NCBI GenBank assembly: GCA_050789255.1
Contig: JBOZRQ010000057.1
Span: forward strand, 143,387-207,386
Origin: JBOZRQ01 sp050789255
GTDB lineage: Bacteria > Bacillota > Sulfobacillia > Symbiobacteriales > Symbiobacteriaceae
DNA: 64,000 bases
Direction: 5' to 3'
In this document: positions 40,671 to 48,826 of the stretch, one piece after another
Layout of the letters: every line of letters begins with the position of its first letter
Numbering within the stretch: the first letter of the stretch is position 1
The notes under the pieces: model-generated
What the model was told of the DNA's origin: nothing
Database searches by the model: none
Seen by the model: only the letters and a program-made list of their open reading frames with translations
Made by a program: the position numbers and the translations under genes

Positions 40671-41459
40671 GTGGAGGTTCTGGGACTAATTCTTCCCTTC
40701 GTAGCGGCAGCTGGCTGGCTCTGGTGGATCCATCACGCCGACCGCTTCGAGAAGGAACCGTGGGGGTTGGTGCTCGGGACCTTTGGGCTGGGCGCCGCCG
40801 CCGGGCTGGTCGGGCTGGCTGCGCTGACCGCGATCCTGCTGACCGACCCGGACGGCCTCTCCTCGACTAAGATTGCGCTCCTGGCCCCGCTCCACGTGGC
40901 GGCCATCACCCTGGTGCTGCGCGCACTGCCCTGCCGGCGGCCCGACTGGAATGAACCGTTCGATGGCATTGTTTATGGCGGGGCGGCCGGCATTGGCTAC
41001 GGCCTGGTCTACTCCCTGGTGGTGCTCCTCGGGGACCCGCTGCTGGGCTTTCGCACGGCGGTCTTTACCATCCCGATCTACATGCTGGGGGGCCTGATCA
41101 GCGGCCATTACCTGAGCCAAGTGCGCTACGGCGCCAGCCGGACCTGGGTGAAGGGCTTCGCGATCGCCACCCTGTACGTGGCCGGGATCGAGCTGACCCG
41201 CTCCTGGGGCGGCGAGGTGATGGGCGCCGCCCACCCGCTGGCGAGCGCCGTCGTCTATGGGGTGAACACCGTCGGCTGGATCATGGCGATGTGGGCGATG
41301 GACCAGGGTACCCGGGGGTCGAAGCACCACCCGGAGAACTACCGGCTGGCCCTGGCGCCGCGAGGCTGCCCCGCCTGCCACGCCCCGCTGCCGGTCGGGG
41401 CGGCCTACTGCAACCACTGTGGGCGCCCGCTCACCGCTGGACAGGAGGTGCAGGGCTGA
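40671..41459 (+). CDS. PrsW-like membrane protein lacking catalytic residues, with C-terminal zinc ribbon
   Basis: The 262-residue protein has about eight hydrophobic helices and the PrsW landmarks 'ADRFEKEPWGLVLGTF' and 'WNEPFDGIVYGGAAGIGYG'. It lacks the E-E-x-x-K, the later glutamate and the A-x-H motif present in the next gene, so it is probably an inactive partner. The last about 30 residues have C-P-A-C and C-N-H-C, a zinc ribbon. The start is GTG 40671 behind AGAGGTGG; ATG 40653 is the alternative. Its stop overlaps the next start (TGATG). Confidence 0.82.
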   Translation: MEVLGLILPFVAAAGWLWWIHHADRFEKEPWGLVLGTFGLGAAAGLVGLAALTAILLTDPDGLSSTKIALLAPLHVAAITLVLRALPCRRPDWNEPFDGIVYGGAAGIGYGLVYSLVVLLGDPLLGFRTAVFTIPIYMLGGLISGHYLSQVRYGASRTWVKGFAIATLYVAGIELTRSWGGEVMGAAHPLASAVVYGVNTVGWIMAMWAMDQGTRGSKHHPENYRLALAPRGCPACHAPLPVGAAYCNHCGRPLTAGQEVQG

Positions 41460-42271
41460 TGGACATCTTTCTGATCGCCCTGGCCCTCCTCCCCAGCCTG
41501 CTCTGGATGTACTGGATCTGGAAGCGTGACAAGTACCAGCGGGAGCCGCTTGGGCTGGTGCTGGGTCTGCTGATCGGCGGCGGGTTGATCTCCGTGGTCG
41601 GCACGCTAGTGGCGGTCTCCGCCTATGAGAGCCTCGTGCCCGCCGAGGAAGCCGCGCCGGTCCTGAACCAGTTGCTGACCGCCGCCCTGCCCGAGGAGCT
41701 CTTCAAGCTGCTCCCGGTGCTGATCTTCGCCTGGCGCAGCAGGCACTGGGATGAGCCCTTCGACGGCATCGTGTACGCCGGGGCGACCGCCCTGGGCTTC
41801 AACCTGATCGAGACCGCCGGCTACATGTTCGGCGAGGAGGACTTCGGCGGGAGCCTGTTCCAGGGCCTCGTGCGGGGCACCCTGGGCGGGCACATGGTCT
41901 ACGGGATCATCATGGGCTTCTTCCTGAGCCGGGCCCGGTTTTCGCGGGGCGGCGCCCGCTGGCGGAACCTGCTCTACGCCTGGCTGGTGCCGGCCGCCAT
42001 GCACACCGCCTGGAACGCGGCGCTGACCTACGGCGGGGATATCGTGGAGGGGAACGCCCTGGCCGGGATGTTCACCTGGGGCCTGTCGACGGGGCTCTGG
42101 CTCCTGGGCTTCTCCTATATGCGCACCAGCCGGGACGCCTCGTTCTGGAGCCCGCTCTCCCGCACGCTGCAGATGGCGCCCACCCTGTGCTGGCGCTGCG
42201 GCGGTCCCTACCCCACATCGTCGAACTACTGCCAGAGCTGCGGGTCTCAGGTGAAAGGTGTGGCCCAATGA
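41459..42271 (+). CDS. PrsW-family intramembrane metalloprotease with C-terminal zinc ribbon
   Basis: The 270-residue protein has the active motifs of the PrsW family: P-E-E-L-F-K-L-L, 'DEPFDGIVYAGATALGFNLIETAGYMFG', 'LGGHMVYGIIMGFFLS' and 'VPAAMHTAWNAAL'. PrsW cleaves membrane anti-sigma factors such as RsiW. At the C-terminus C-W-R-C and C-Q-S-C form a zinc ribbon like that of the upstream protein. The two paralogues are translationally coupled and may form a heterodimer. No sigma/anti-sigma pair is seen in this window. Confidence 0.88.
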   Translation: MDIFLIALALLPSLLWMYWIWKRDKYQREPLGLVLGLLIGGGLISVVGTLVAVSAYESLVPAEEAAPVLNQLLTAALPEELFKLLPVLIFAWRSRHWDEPFDGIVYAGATALGFNLIETAGYMFGEEDFGGSLFQGLVRGTLGGHMVYGIIMGFFLSRARFSRGGARWRNLLYAWLVPAAMHTAWNAALTYGGDIVEGNALAGMFTWGLSTGLWLLGFSYMRTSRDASFWSPLSRTLQMAPTLCWRCGGPYPTSSNYCQSCGSQVKGVAQ

Positions 42272-42507
42272 AAAAAGGAGCACCGTTGCTGCTCCAGTAC
42301 CGAGTCCTCTTCCCCCTATTCGCCTTTGCTGCGGTGGCCATCGCCTCGGAGAACTACGGCCCGATCGCCGAGTGGGCTGCGCTCGCCGTACTGCCGATCT
42401 ACCTCCTGGCCCCGGTGCTTCCCGTCCGAAACCTGCGACGGAGCCTGCTTCCCGACCGTCCGCCAGCGCACATCGTCGACCAGTGGTCGGCGATCTGTCA
42501 AGGCTGA
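42268..42507 (+). CDS. Small membrane protein (79 residues)
   Basis: The ATG at 42268 overlaps the stop of the PrsW gene (ATGA). The protein has one or two hydrophobic helices ('LFPLFAFAAVAIASENYG', 'WAALAVLPIYLLAPVLPV') followed by a basic segment 'RNLRRSLLPDRPP'. It is the last gene of the PrsW unit. I do not recognise a family. Confidence 0.65.
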   Translation: MKKGAPLLLQYRVLFPLFAFAAVAIASENYGPIAEWAALAVLPIYLLAPVLPVRNLRRSLLPDRPPAHIVDQWSAICQG

Positions 42508-42520
42508 CCTTCACATGACT

Positions 42521-42796
42521 ATGTTCGGCGCGGCTCCCAACGGTGCCTCGGCCGGCGAGCGCCGCGGCGGCTTCGCTGCAATCACCCCGCAGGCCTGGAG
42601 CTGGACCCGCCCGACCTGGACCTGCTGCTTGGGCACCTGGCGCTGCAGCTGCGCATGGGCATCTCCCGGCACGGCGCCCGGGCCACTGCTGGGGTTCATC
42701 CTCTCGCTGATCTTCGGCTTCTTCTTCCTGGCCGGGTCGGCCACGGCCACGGACCAGCGCCTGGCGGAGGTGACGGGATCGCCCGGGACAGCCTGA
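42521..42796 (+). CDS. Doubtful small ORF with one membrane segment
   Basis: A 91-codon frame (ATG 42521, or 42515 in frame) has a hydrophobic stretch 'LLGFILSLIFGFFFLAGSA' near its end. There is no ribosome site and the first half has unusual Trp/Cys use (WSWTRPTWTCC), suggestive of the wrong frame. It fills the gap between the PrsW unit and the YedE genes. Confidence 0.25.
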   Translation: MFGAAPNGASAGERRGGFAAITPQAWSWTRPTWTCCLGTWRCSCAWASPGTAPGPLLGFILSLIFGFFFLAGSATATDQRLAEVTGSPGTA

Positions 42797-42824
42797 CAAC
42801 GGACCGGTTGAAGAAACTGCCCAG

Positions 42825-43250
42825 TTAGCCCAGCGGAGCCAGCAACGGCCAGATGACAAGATAGTAGAGCGGGGCGCCCAGGTAGAAGCCGGCGAGCCAG
42901 TACCAGGCGTCGCCGCTGCCCTGGGCCGCCAGCACGTGCTGGCGGAGCGGGCAGCCCCGGCTGGCGGTGGCGAAACCGCCTAACAGAAGCCCGGCGCCCA
43001 GCGCCAGGGCTGGTGTTCCCGCGCCCGCGGCCAGGGTGGGGTCGCCGCCACCCCACACCGGCAGGCCCATGGCCCCGGCAATGGGAAAGGCCAGGTAGGC
43101 GGCCCCGATAAAGCCCGCCACGGCCAGGAGCAGCTCCGTGTCCCGGACCAGCAGCCAGTCCCGCAGCCCGGCGATGAAGCAGATCCGGCTGCGCTGCGCC
43201 AGATATCCGACCAGCGTGCCGACCGTCAGGGTGATTAGTGCCGTGGTCAC
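42825..43250 (-). CDS. YeeE/YedE-family transporter half (C-terminal-type module)
   Basis: The 141-residue membrane protein has the YeeE/YedE signature twice: 'LVGYLAQRSRICFIAGLRD' near the start and 'GGFATASRGCPLRQHVLAAQGS' later. Full YedE proteins, which move sulfur or selenium species, are about 350 residues and carry two such modules. Here the function is split over this gene and the next upstream one. GTG 43250 follows GGAGGTG and overlaps the previous stop by four bases. It ends the long nos/desulfurase run. Confidence 0.85.
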   Translation of the reverse strand: MTTALITLTVGTLVGYLAQRSRICFIAGLRDWLLVRDTELLLAVAGFIGAAYLAFPIAGAMGLPVWGGGDPTLAAGAGTPALALGAGLLLGGFATASRGCPLRQHVLAAQGSGDAWYWLAGFYLGAPLYYLVIWPLLAPLG

Positions 43251-43750
43251 CGGGGGTCACCTCCACCAGTCAGGCTGACACTGCGCCGGGCCTGCCACGC
43301 CATGACGCCCGTGTACCCGGCAATGGCGACACCGACGCCAAGGAGCGACCAGAGCGCCAGCCCGTCGCCGTAAGCGACCCGCAGGGCGAGCCGGGTGGTG
43401 CAGCCCAGGGCCAGCAGTGAGGCGGCCATGGTGAGCATTCCCAGCAGCAGGGAGCGCAGCGGGTGCCGGGCGGTGCGGCGCCGGGCTTCCCCAGCCAGCC
43501 GGCTGGCGATGGCGGCGCCCGCCAGGATGCCCAGTGTGGAGAGCACAAGGCCGTTCATGCCGGGGGCGCCGACCGCAAAGCGCAGCCCCAGCCCCGAGAG
43601 CAGGTCCTTGCCGTGGCAGGCCACGCAAAGACCGTAGGCGGGCGGCGCCCCCTGCGGGGCCACTAGCCCGCTGGCCACCACCGAGATCACGCCGAGCGCG
43701 GCGCCTGCCAGCAGGCCGCGCGGACGCCACTTCTTGACGGGGGCGCTCAT
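43247..43750 (-). CDS. YeeE/YedE-family transporter half (N-terminal-type module)
   Basis: The 167-residue protein has about four membrane helices and the module 'AYGLCVACHGKDLLSGLGLRFA'...'GMNGLVLSTLGILAGAAIASRL', then 'LTMAASLLALGCTTRLALRVAYGDGLAL'. The conserved Cys in the 'GCTTR' segment corresponds to the thiol-binding Cys of the YeeE/YedE family. 'CVACH' gives a C-x-x-C-H, which would bind heme only if exported; here it is more likely a coincidence or a metal/thiol site. It is joined to the other half by a GTGA overlap and to the DUF3343 gene by ATGA. Confidence 0.82.
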   Translation of the reverse strand: MSAPVKKWRPRGLLAGAALGVISVVASGLVAPQGAPPAYGLCVACHGKDLLSGLGLRFAVGAPGMNGLVLSTLGILAGAAIASRLAGEARRRTARHPLRSLLLGMLTMAASLLALGCTTRLALRVAYGDGLALWSLLGVGVAIAGYTGVMAWQARRSVSLTGGGDPR

Positions 43751-44016
43751 AGGGAGGCCCAGCCTGACGGGAGCCCTTGCTGCTCCGGGTAGTGGCAGGA
43801 GCGGTCATACTCCACCGCGTGGCGCACCATGAGCGACTCCACCTGATCAGCTGACGGCCACGGGAACCGCAGGGCGGTCACGCAGGTGGGGCTAAGTTCC
43901 CGGGGGGCGGGCACCAGCTTGCCGGGGATGGCGGCCTGCTTGAGAAGCCGCTCGGCCCGCAGGGCGTGGTAGGAGCTCTCGAAGGTGATGATGCCGTCCA
44001 GTTGCACCTGACTCAC
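43747..44016 (-). CDS. DUF3343 family protein (putative Se/S carrier-like)
   Basis: The 89-residue protein has the DUF3343 pattern: 'GIITFESSYHALRAERLLKQAAIPGKLVPAPRELSPTCVTALRF', with a conserved Cys near residue 46. This family is named 'putative Se/S carrier protein-like' because it occurs with YedE/YedF and class V desulfurases in organisms that use selenium. It probably carries a persulfide or selenide from the adjacent cysteine desulfurase to the YedE pair or other acceptors. It overlaps the YedE gene by four bases. Confidence 0.85.
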   Translation of the reverse strand: MSQVQLDGIITFESSYHALRAERLLKQAAIPGKLVPAPRELSPTCVTALRFPWPSADQVESLMVRHAVEYDRSCHYPEQQGLPSGWASL

Positions 44017-44033
44017 TTCCGTTTCGTCTTGTG

Positions 44034-45182
44034 TTACCCCAAGCGGGCCGCCAGCTCGGTGACCGCTGAGACCGTGGCCTCCACCTCTTGCAGAGTGGTG
44101 CTGTACCCGAAGCCGAACCGAACGGCGCCGTCCGGCCAGGTACCGGCGTGGCGGTGGGCGGCGGGGGCGCAGTGCAGCCCGGCCCGGGTGCAGATGCCGA
44201 ACTTCTCCTGAAGCACGTGGGCCAGCAGGTCCGGCGAGACGCCTTCCATGGTGATGCTGACCAGCCCGCAGCGGCGCTCCGGGTCGGCTGGGCCCAGCAC
44301 CCGGACCTTGGGCGCCCGCGCAAACCCTTCGAGCATCATGGCTGAGAGCGAGCGTTCGTGGGTGCGCACGGACGACACCCCGATCTCCGACAGGTACTGA
44401 GCAGCGGCGGCAAGCCCCGCCAGCCCGGGCACATTGGGGGTGCCCGCCTCGTATCGGTCGGGGGCGTAGGAGGGCATCTCCTCGGATTCGGAGTTCGAGC
44501 CGGTACCGCCCGCCAGGAAGGGCGACAGTTCCAGCCCGGGGCGGATGTAGAGCCCGCCGGTTCCCTGTGGCCCCAGCAGCGCCTTGTGGCCGGGGAAGGC
44601 CACCAAATCCACCGGCAGGTCTGCCAGGGAGAGCGGCAGCGCTCCGACGGTCTGGGCGGCATCCACCAGAAAGAGGGCACCAGCCCGGCGGGCCAGTACG
44701 CCAAGCTCAGAAATGGGCTGGAGGGTGCCCAGGACATTGGAGGCGTGACAGGCCACCACCAGACGGGCGCCCGCAAGCGCCTGGCGGGCGCCGATCTCAT
44801 GCAGGTCGACCGTGCCGTCAGGCAGGGCGGGGAGCGGCTCTACCCGAATGCCGATGCGCCGCTCCAGTTCCCGCAGGGGGCGCATGACGGCGTTGTGCTC
44901 GACCGTGGTGACGGCCACCCGGTCCCCCGGGCGCAGGACCCCGTGCAGGGCCAGGTTGACCGCCTCGGTGCAGTTCTTGGTAAAGGCGAGGCACCGGGGA
45001 TCCGGAATCCCGAGCAGGGCTGCAACCGATTCCCGGGCCTCCAGCACCGCCTGCCCGGCCGTGATCGCCAGCGGGTGGCCGCCCCGGCCGGGGTTGCCGC
45101 AGTCGAGCATGGCCCGGGCCACTGCGGAATGAACCGCCAGGGGTTTGGGCCAGGAGGTGGCTGCGTGATCCAGATAGATCAT
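44034..45182 (-). CDS. Class V aminotransferase, cysteine desulfurase-like
   Basis: The 382-residue protein starts 'MIYLDHAATSWPKP' (ATG 45182, overlapping the GerMN stop by four bases). It has the PLP-site pattern 'AFTKNCTEAVNLALHG', 'VVACHASNVLG', 'LVDAAQTVGALPL' and the PLP-binding Lys in 'AFPGHKALLGPQGTGGLYI'. The catalytic loop is 'RAGLHCAPAAHRHAGT', typical of the desulfurase subfamily (TIGR01977) that goes with selenium genes rather than SufS/IscS. It removes sulfur (or selenium) from cysteine (selenocysteine). Neighbours are DUF3343 and YedE, so it belongs to a sulfur/selenium relay. Confidence 0.9.
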   Translation of the reverse strand: MIYLDHAATSWPKPLAVHSAVARAMLDCGNPGRGGHPLAITAGQAVLEARESVAALLGIPDPRCLAFTKNCTEAVNLALHGVLRPGDRVAVTTVEHNAVMRPLRELERRIGIRVEPLPALPDGTVDLHEIGARQALAGARLVVACHASNVLGTLQPISELGVLARRAGALFLVDAAQTVGALPLSLADLPVDLVAFPGHKALLGPQGTGGLYIRPGLELSPFLAGGTGSNSESEEMPSYAPDRYEAGTPNVPGLAGLAAAAQYLSEIGVSSVRTHERSLSAMMLEGFARAPKVRVLGPADPERRCGLVSITMEGVSPDLLAHVLQEKFGICTRAGLHCAPAAHRHAGTWPDGAVRFGFGYSTTLQEVEATVSAVTELAARLG

Positions 45183-46114
45183 TTGGACCCTCCTCGTGAC
45201 GCTTCCGCATCGGGCCGGACCAGGGGGACACCCAGCGGCGTGCGGCACTGGCGCCGCGCCTCCGCCGGCAGGTCGGGGAAGTCGAACTGGACACGGCGGA
45301 TGCCCGGAATCTCGGTCAGGGTGTGGACCACGGCCATGGCGTAGGGAGCGAACTGCCAGCGGCCGGCGATCAGCTCCTGAACGTTCCCGGGCGAGAGGCC
45401 CAGGGAGACCTTGGCGGTGTCGCCGCTCACTGCAACACCCAACAGGCTCACGCCCGGGGGAAGGCTGTCGGCCCCGGGGGGCGCCGGGGTGGTCAGCAGG
45501 GTCTTGACCGCCGCCGCAGGCCGTTCGGCCCCTGCGGGCAGAGCGGCTGCCACCGGGACGGGCAGGCCCTGCCACAGGTACGAGACCTTGCCGCCCGCGA
45601 AGGGATCTGTAATGGGAGCCGGGCCAATGGTACGGCCCGACGGGGTTTTCAGTGTAAGTTGCCCGACCGGGAACTGCCCGGCCAGCGTACGGCTCATGGC
45701 ACTGAGGACGGCGCTTTCCGCCCGGTCGCCGGGCTGGGGATCCCAGCCAGCCACCGTCACGACGGCCGCACTGCCATCGACTTCGACAGACTCAATGCGC
45801 ATGCCTTCCGGCAGTGCGGGAGCCAGGCCCGAATCCGGCGCGGGGCCGGCGGCCAACTCCCGCAGAGCGGCCAGCGGCGTGGCCTCGGAGACGTTGCGGC
45901 GAACCTCCACCCAGAGGCTACCGTCCGCAGCGGGGTAGGCCACCCGGACCTGCGCCTTGGGCGCCCAGGGCAAGCGCAGCCGCCAGCCATATGCCTCGGG
46001 AGCAAGGTCTCCCCGATCCGCCGGCACCAGCCAGCCACGGAGCAGCGCCCCGGCCACAATGACCAGAAGGGTGACACCGACAACAAGCACCGGACGCCTG
46101 ATGGACGGCTTCAT
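45179..46114 (-). CDS. GerMN-domain exported protein
   Basis: The 311-residue protein has an N-terminal membrane anchor ('RRPVLVVGVTLLVIVAGALLRGWLV'). It then has two GerMN (sporulation/spore germination) modules: 'VRVAYPAADGSLWVEVRRNV' with 'ATPLAALRELAAGPAPDSGLAPALPEGMRIESVEV', and 'VSYLWQGLPVPVAAALPAG' with 'AVKTLLTTPAPPGADSLPPGVSLLGVAVSGDTAKVSL'. GerMN proteins act at the cell surface in spore formation or germination, and also occur as general lipoprotein-like modules. Its place between the CcdA-like gene and the desulfurase gene is unexplained. Confidence 0.85.
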   Translation of the reverse strand: MKPSIRRPVLVVGVTLLVIVAGALLRGWLVPADRGDLAPEAYGWRLRLPWAPKAQVRVAYPAADGSLWVEVRRNVSEATPLAALRELAAGPAPDSGLAPALPEGMRIESVEVDGSAAVVTVAGWDPQPGDRAESAVLSAMSRTLAGQFPVGQLTLKTPSGRTIGPAPITDPFAGGKVSYLWQGLPVPVAAALPAGAERPAAAVKTLLTTPAPPGADSLPPGVSLLGVAVSGDTAKVSLGLSPGNVQELIAGRWQFAPYAMAVVHTLTEIPGIRRVQFDFPDLPAEARRQCRTPLGVPLVRPDAEASRGGSK

Positions 46115-46181
46115 GGGCGGTCACCTCCGGATGGGAACCGGCGGGGTGGGCCAAGCCGCACACCCGCCGGGTACAGGGAAC

Positions 46182-47528
46182 TCATGACTGCAGGAAGGGG
46201 AGCCACCGGATCAACACACCGGAGACCCAGTGGAACTTGTCGATCACCATCAAAATTCCGAAGGTCATCATGAGCACGCCGCTGACCAGGGAGATGGTCT
46301 GCACCCAGCGCTGAGCCTGGGAGAGCCACTCCGAGATCCGCTTCCAGGCCAGGGCGGCGGCCAGGAACGGCAGCGCCACGCCCAGGCTGAACAGGAAGAG
46401 CATGAGCCCGCCGAGGCCGGGGCTGGAGAGCGAACCCACATAGACCAGAAGGCTTGCGAAAAGCGCTCCGCCGAAACACTGCAGGCACCCCATGGACATC
46501 AGGAAGCCCATCAGGAACGGGGCGAAGCGGCCGGTCTGCCATCGCTTCATGAGCGACTGCCCCGGCAGGTGCATGCGGCAGACGATGGGGGCCTCGGACT
46601 GCAGCACCGCGTAGATCCCCATCACCACGATGAAGCTGCCGGAACCGATGGCGATCCACTTGCCATACTTGCCGAGCACGTCGGTCACCTGGACCGCCCG
46701 GCCGATGTAGCCTGCCATCACGCCGCCCAGGGTGTAGGCCGCCGAGATGCCCGCCGTGAACATGAGCGCCACGGGCAGGATCTTGCGCCGGTCGGCGCCC
46801 GGGGTTGAGGTGGTGCCCGCCAGGGTCGAGAGATAGTACAGCGTGAGCTGAATCAGGCAGGGGGACAGGGCGGCGAAGAGGCCGGAGGTGAGCAGCAGGA
46901 AGCTCATGGGCGTAACCGGCCCTTGCGTCACCTTTTCCGAGGGCAGAGCCACCGGCAGGGACCACCTCAGGGGGTTGCCCACGGTGTGATCGGCATTGTG
47001 CTGCATGCCCATGCCGGGCCAGTGCATCTCCAGGGACCTGGTGCCCTCAGGAATGTAGCTCTCTCCGTTCGGGCTGGTGCGGGGGTAGCGGAGCAGCCGG
47101 GTGCGGTGGTGATCCGAGTCGGAGAGCAGCCGGTCCTTCACGGGCACCATCAGGTGCCGGCCGTCCGCCATCAGCGCGGGGACCGGCGCGGGGGCCAGCG
47201 CATTATGATCCGTCTCCGTGACGATGAAGACCATGTACTTCTCAGGATCGACCTCGGCGGCCATCTCCATCTGACCGGTCCGCTCATACCACTCGGGGGT
47301 GGCGAAGAGGACCTGGATCTTGGAGCCGTCGCCGGAGACGCCGCTGCGGGTCACAGCCTGTGCGAGTGCGGCCTGGCCACTGCTGGCGGCGCTGACCGCC
47401 TGACCGAGCCCTGCCTTGCCGGCCAGCATGGAGAAGACCATCCAGGAGGCAGCCAGCACCAATGCCAGCAGCAGTGAACCGGCGACCTTCAGGACCCAGA
47501 TTGGCCGTCCGGCCGGGCTCGATGTCAT
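46182..47528 (-). CDS. CcdA/DsbD-like membrane protein with Met/His-rich extracytoplasmic domain
   Basis: The 448-residue protein has an N-terminal anchor (about 10-35), an extracytoplasmic domain (about 60-200) and a DsbD/CcdA-type transmembrane part (about 205-445). The latter has cysteines in 'FAALSPCLIQLTLYYLSTLAG' and 'MGFLMSMGCLQCFGGALF'. The outer domain contains 'EMHWPGMGMQHNADH' (Met168, His169, Met173, Met175, His177, His181), which looks like a copper-binding segment. In the nos run it may deliver electrons and copper for NosZ or heme maturation. No NosL gene is present, so this protein could substitute. Confidence 0.82.
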   Translation of the reverse strand: MTSSPAGRPIWVLKVAGSLLLALVLAASWMVFSMLAGKAGLGQAVSAASSGQAALAQAVTRSGVSGDGSKIQVLFATPEWYERTGQMEMAAEVDPEKYMVFIVTETDHNALAPAPVPALMADGRHLMVPVKDRLLSDSDHHRTRLLRYPRTSPNGESYIPEGTRSLEMHWPGMGMQHNADHTVGNPLRWSLPVALPSEKVTQGPVTPMSFLLLTSGLFAALSPCLIQLTLYYLSTLAGTTSTPGADRRKILPVALMFTAGISAAYTLGGVMAGYIGRAVQVTDVLGKYGKWIAIGSGSFIVVMGIYAVLQSEAPIVCRMHLPGQSLMKRWQTGRFAPFLMGFLMSMGCLQCFGGALFASLLVYVGSLSSPGLGGLMLFLFSLGVALPFLAAALAWKRISEWLSQAQRWVQTISLVSGVLMMTFGILMVIDKFHWVSGVLIRWLPFLQS

Positions 47529-47552
47529 GATCAGCCACGCTCCCTGTCTTGC

Positions 47553-47939
47553 TTACTTCTGAATGGACATGACGTAGGCGGTGACGTTGGTGAGATCGTC
47601 GTCGGAAAGCGCCGGGTTGCCGCCCTTGGGGGGCATATCGACCTTGGTGGTGTTGAGCGGGTCGCTGGCCGGGCGCCCGGTCTTGACGAACTCGATCAGG
47701 GTCTGCTGGTTCTGCTTCTTCATCCAGTCGGACTTGACCACCAGGTCCTTGCCCATGCCGGTGATGCCCCGGGCATCGCTGCCATGGCAGGCCGCACAGG
47801 TGCCCTCGAAGATCTCCTTGCCCTTGGCTACATCGCCGGTGGTTTTGGCTGCACCGCCGCCGGAGCTGCCGCAGCCGGCCAGAATGGCGACCAGGGCGCC
47901 GGCCGTGATGACAGAAACCGCAGTCCGCTTGAAGTTCAT
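47553..47939 (-). CDS. Small cytochrome c lipoprotein
   Basis: The 128-residue protein has a lipoprotein signal ('ITAGALVAILAGCGSSGGG', lipobox Cys23), a flexible Gly/Ser stretch, and a class I cytochrome c domain with the heme site 'GTCAACHGSDARG' (C-x-x-C-H) and a late Met ligand region 'VDMPPKGGNPALSDDDL'. It is probably the electron donor to NosZ on the outer face of the membrane. It lies between nosY and the CcdA-like gene. The ATG is at 47939; the preceding open frame is not coding. Confidence 0.92.
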   Translation of the reverse strand: MNFKRTAVSVITAGALVAILAGCGSSGGGAAKTTGDVAKGKEIFEGTCAACHGSDARGITGMGKDLVVKSDWMKKQNQQTLIEFVKTGRPASDPLNTTKVDMPPKGGNPALSDDDLTNVTAYVMSIQK

Positions 47940-47998
47940 GAATATACCCCTCCACGATTTGTTTGGAACTAACCCCCCACGGGGGAAGACTGACGAGC

Positions 47999-48826
47999 TT
48001 ATGAGGCGCTCCGGCTGCGCCGGAACCGCTCCAGGGCCACCAGCGAGGCGGCGGCCGTCCAGGCGATGAGGCTCGCCAGGAGGGCCGGGGCCAGGGCCGT
48101 GCCCAGGCGCTCCTGCGCATAGATCCCGACCGGGCCGAGCACCTCCAGGGTGGGGCGCAGGAGCGCTACCGCAGCCACCCGGAACTGGTGCACGGGGTTG
48201 AGGAAGGTCAGGAAAAGCAGTACCTTGACCGGGATGGCACGGATCATCATCATCCCCATGAGGCCCAGGTCGCCCAGCAGGGCCATGAGAAGCCAGGCGA
48301 CAATCATGCCGCCCTGAGCGGCCACAAGACCGGCCGAGCCGCTGCCGATGGCGGCGCCCAGGGCCAGTGAGCAGAGTCCCAGGAGCCAGGCGAGCCCGGC
48401 GACGGCCAGCAGGGCGCCGGCCGGGACCGGGAGATCGATCACCAGGGAGAGCGTCAGTTGGATCAGGGTAGCTCCGCCCACCGCTGCCAGCAGGGCCAGG
48501 GCGTTGCCCAGCAGCTTGCCGGTCAGGACCTCCGCTCGGGAGACGGGCTGCGAGAGCAGGTATCCCAGGGTGCGCCGGTCCCGTTCGCCGGCCAGGCTCT
48601 GGGCGCCGGCCGTGAGGCCCATGAGCGGAACAAGGAGCGCCAACAGGTTGATAGCGGCCATCAGCACCCGACTGCCGGCGACCTCGACGGGCACCCCGGC
48701 CGGGAGCATGCCGGCGGCCATCCAGAGCAGCGCCGCACCGAGCAGGGCGGTGGCTGCCCCGTAGAACCAGAACCAGCGAGCCTGCACGGCCATCCGCCAC
48801 TCCCTGGCCGCCAGCACCAGGATCAT
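47999..48826 (-). CDS. nosY: NosY-like ABC transporter permease
   Basis: The 275-residue protein has six hydrophobic helices and begins 'ILVLAAREWRMAVQARWFWFYGAATALLG', with 'LVPLMGLTAGAQSLAGERDRRTLGYLLSQPVSRAEVLTGKL' typical of NosY. With NosF it forms the ABC unit that, together with NosD, assembles the copper-sulfide centre of NosZ. Its ATG at 48826 overlaps the nosF stop by four bases. The gene order nosZ, (B), D, F, Y is the one usual for the atypical (clade II) nos clusters. Confidence 0.9.
   Translation of the reverse strand: MILVLAAREWRMAVQARWFWFYGAATALLGAALLWMAAGMLPAGVPVEVAGSRVLMAAINLLALLVPLMGLTAGAQSLAGERDRRTLGYLLSQPVSRAEVLTGKLLGNALALLAAVGGATLIQLTLSLVIDLPVPAGALLAVAGLAWLLGLCSLALGAAIGSGSAGLVAAQGGMIVAWLLMALLGDLGLMGMMMIRAIPVKVLLFLTFLNPVHQFRVAAVALLRPTLEVLGPVGIYAQERLGTALAPALLASLIAWTAAASLVALERFRRSRSAS

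Noticed and set aside
43612..43640. C-x-x-C-H in the YedE half protein as a heme site
   Set aside because: The protein is a polytopic membrane transporter of the YeeE/YedE family, and a single motif at a helix end is not evidence of a cytochrome.
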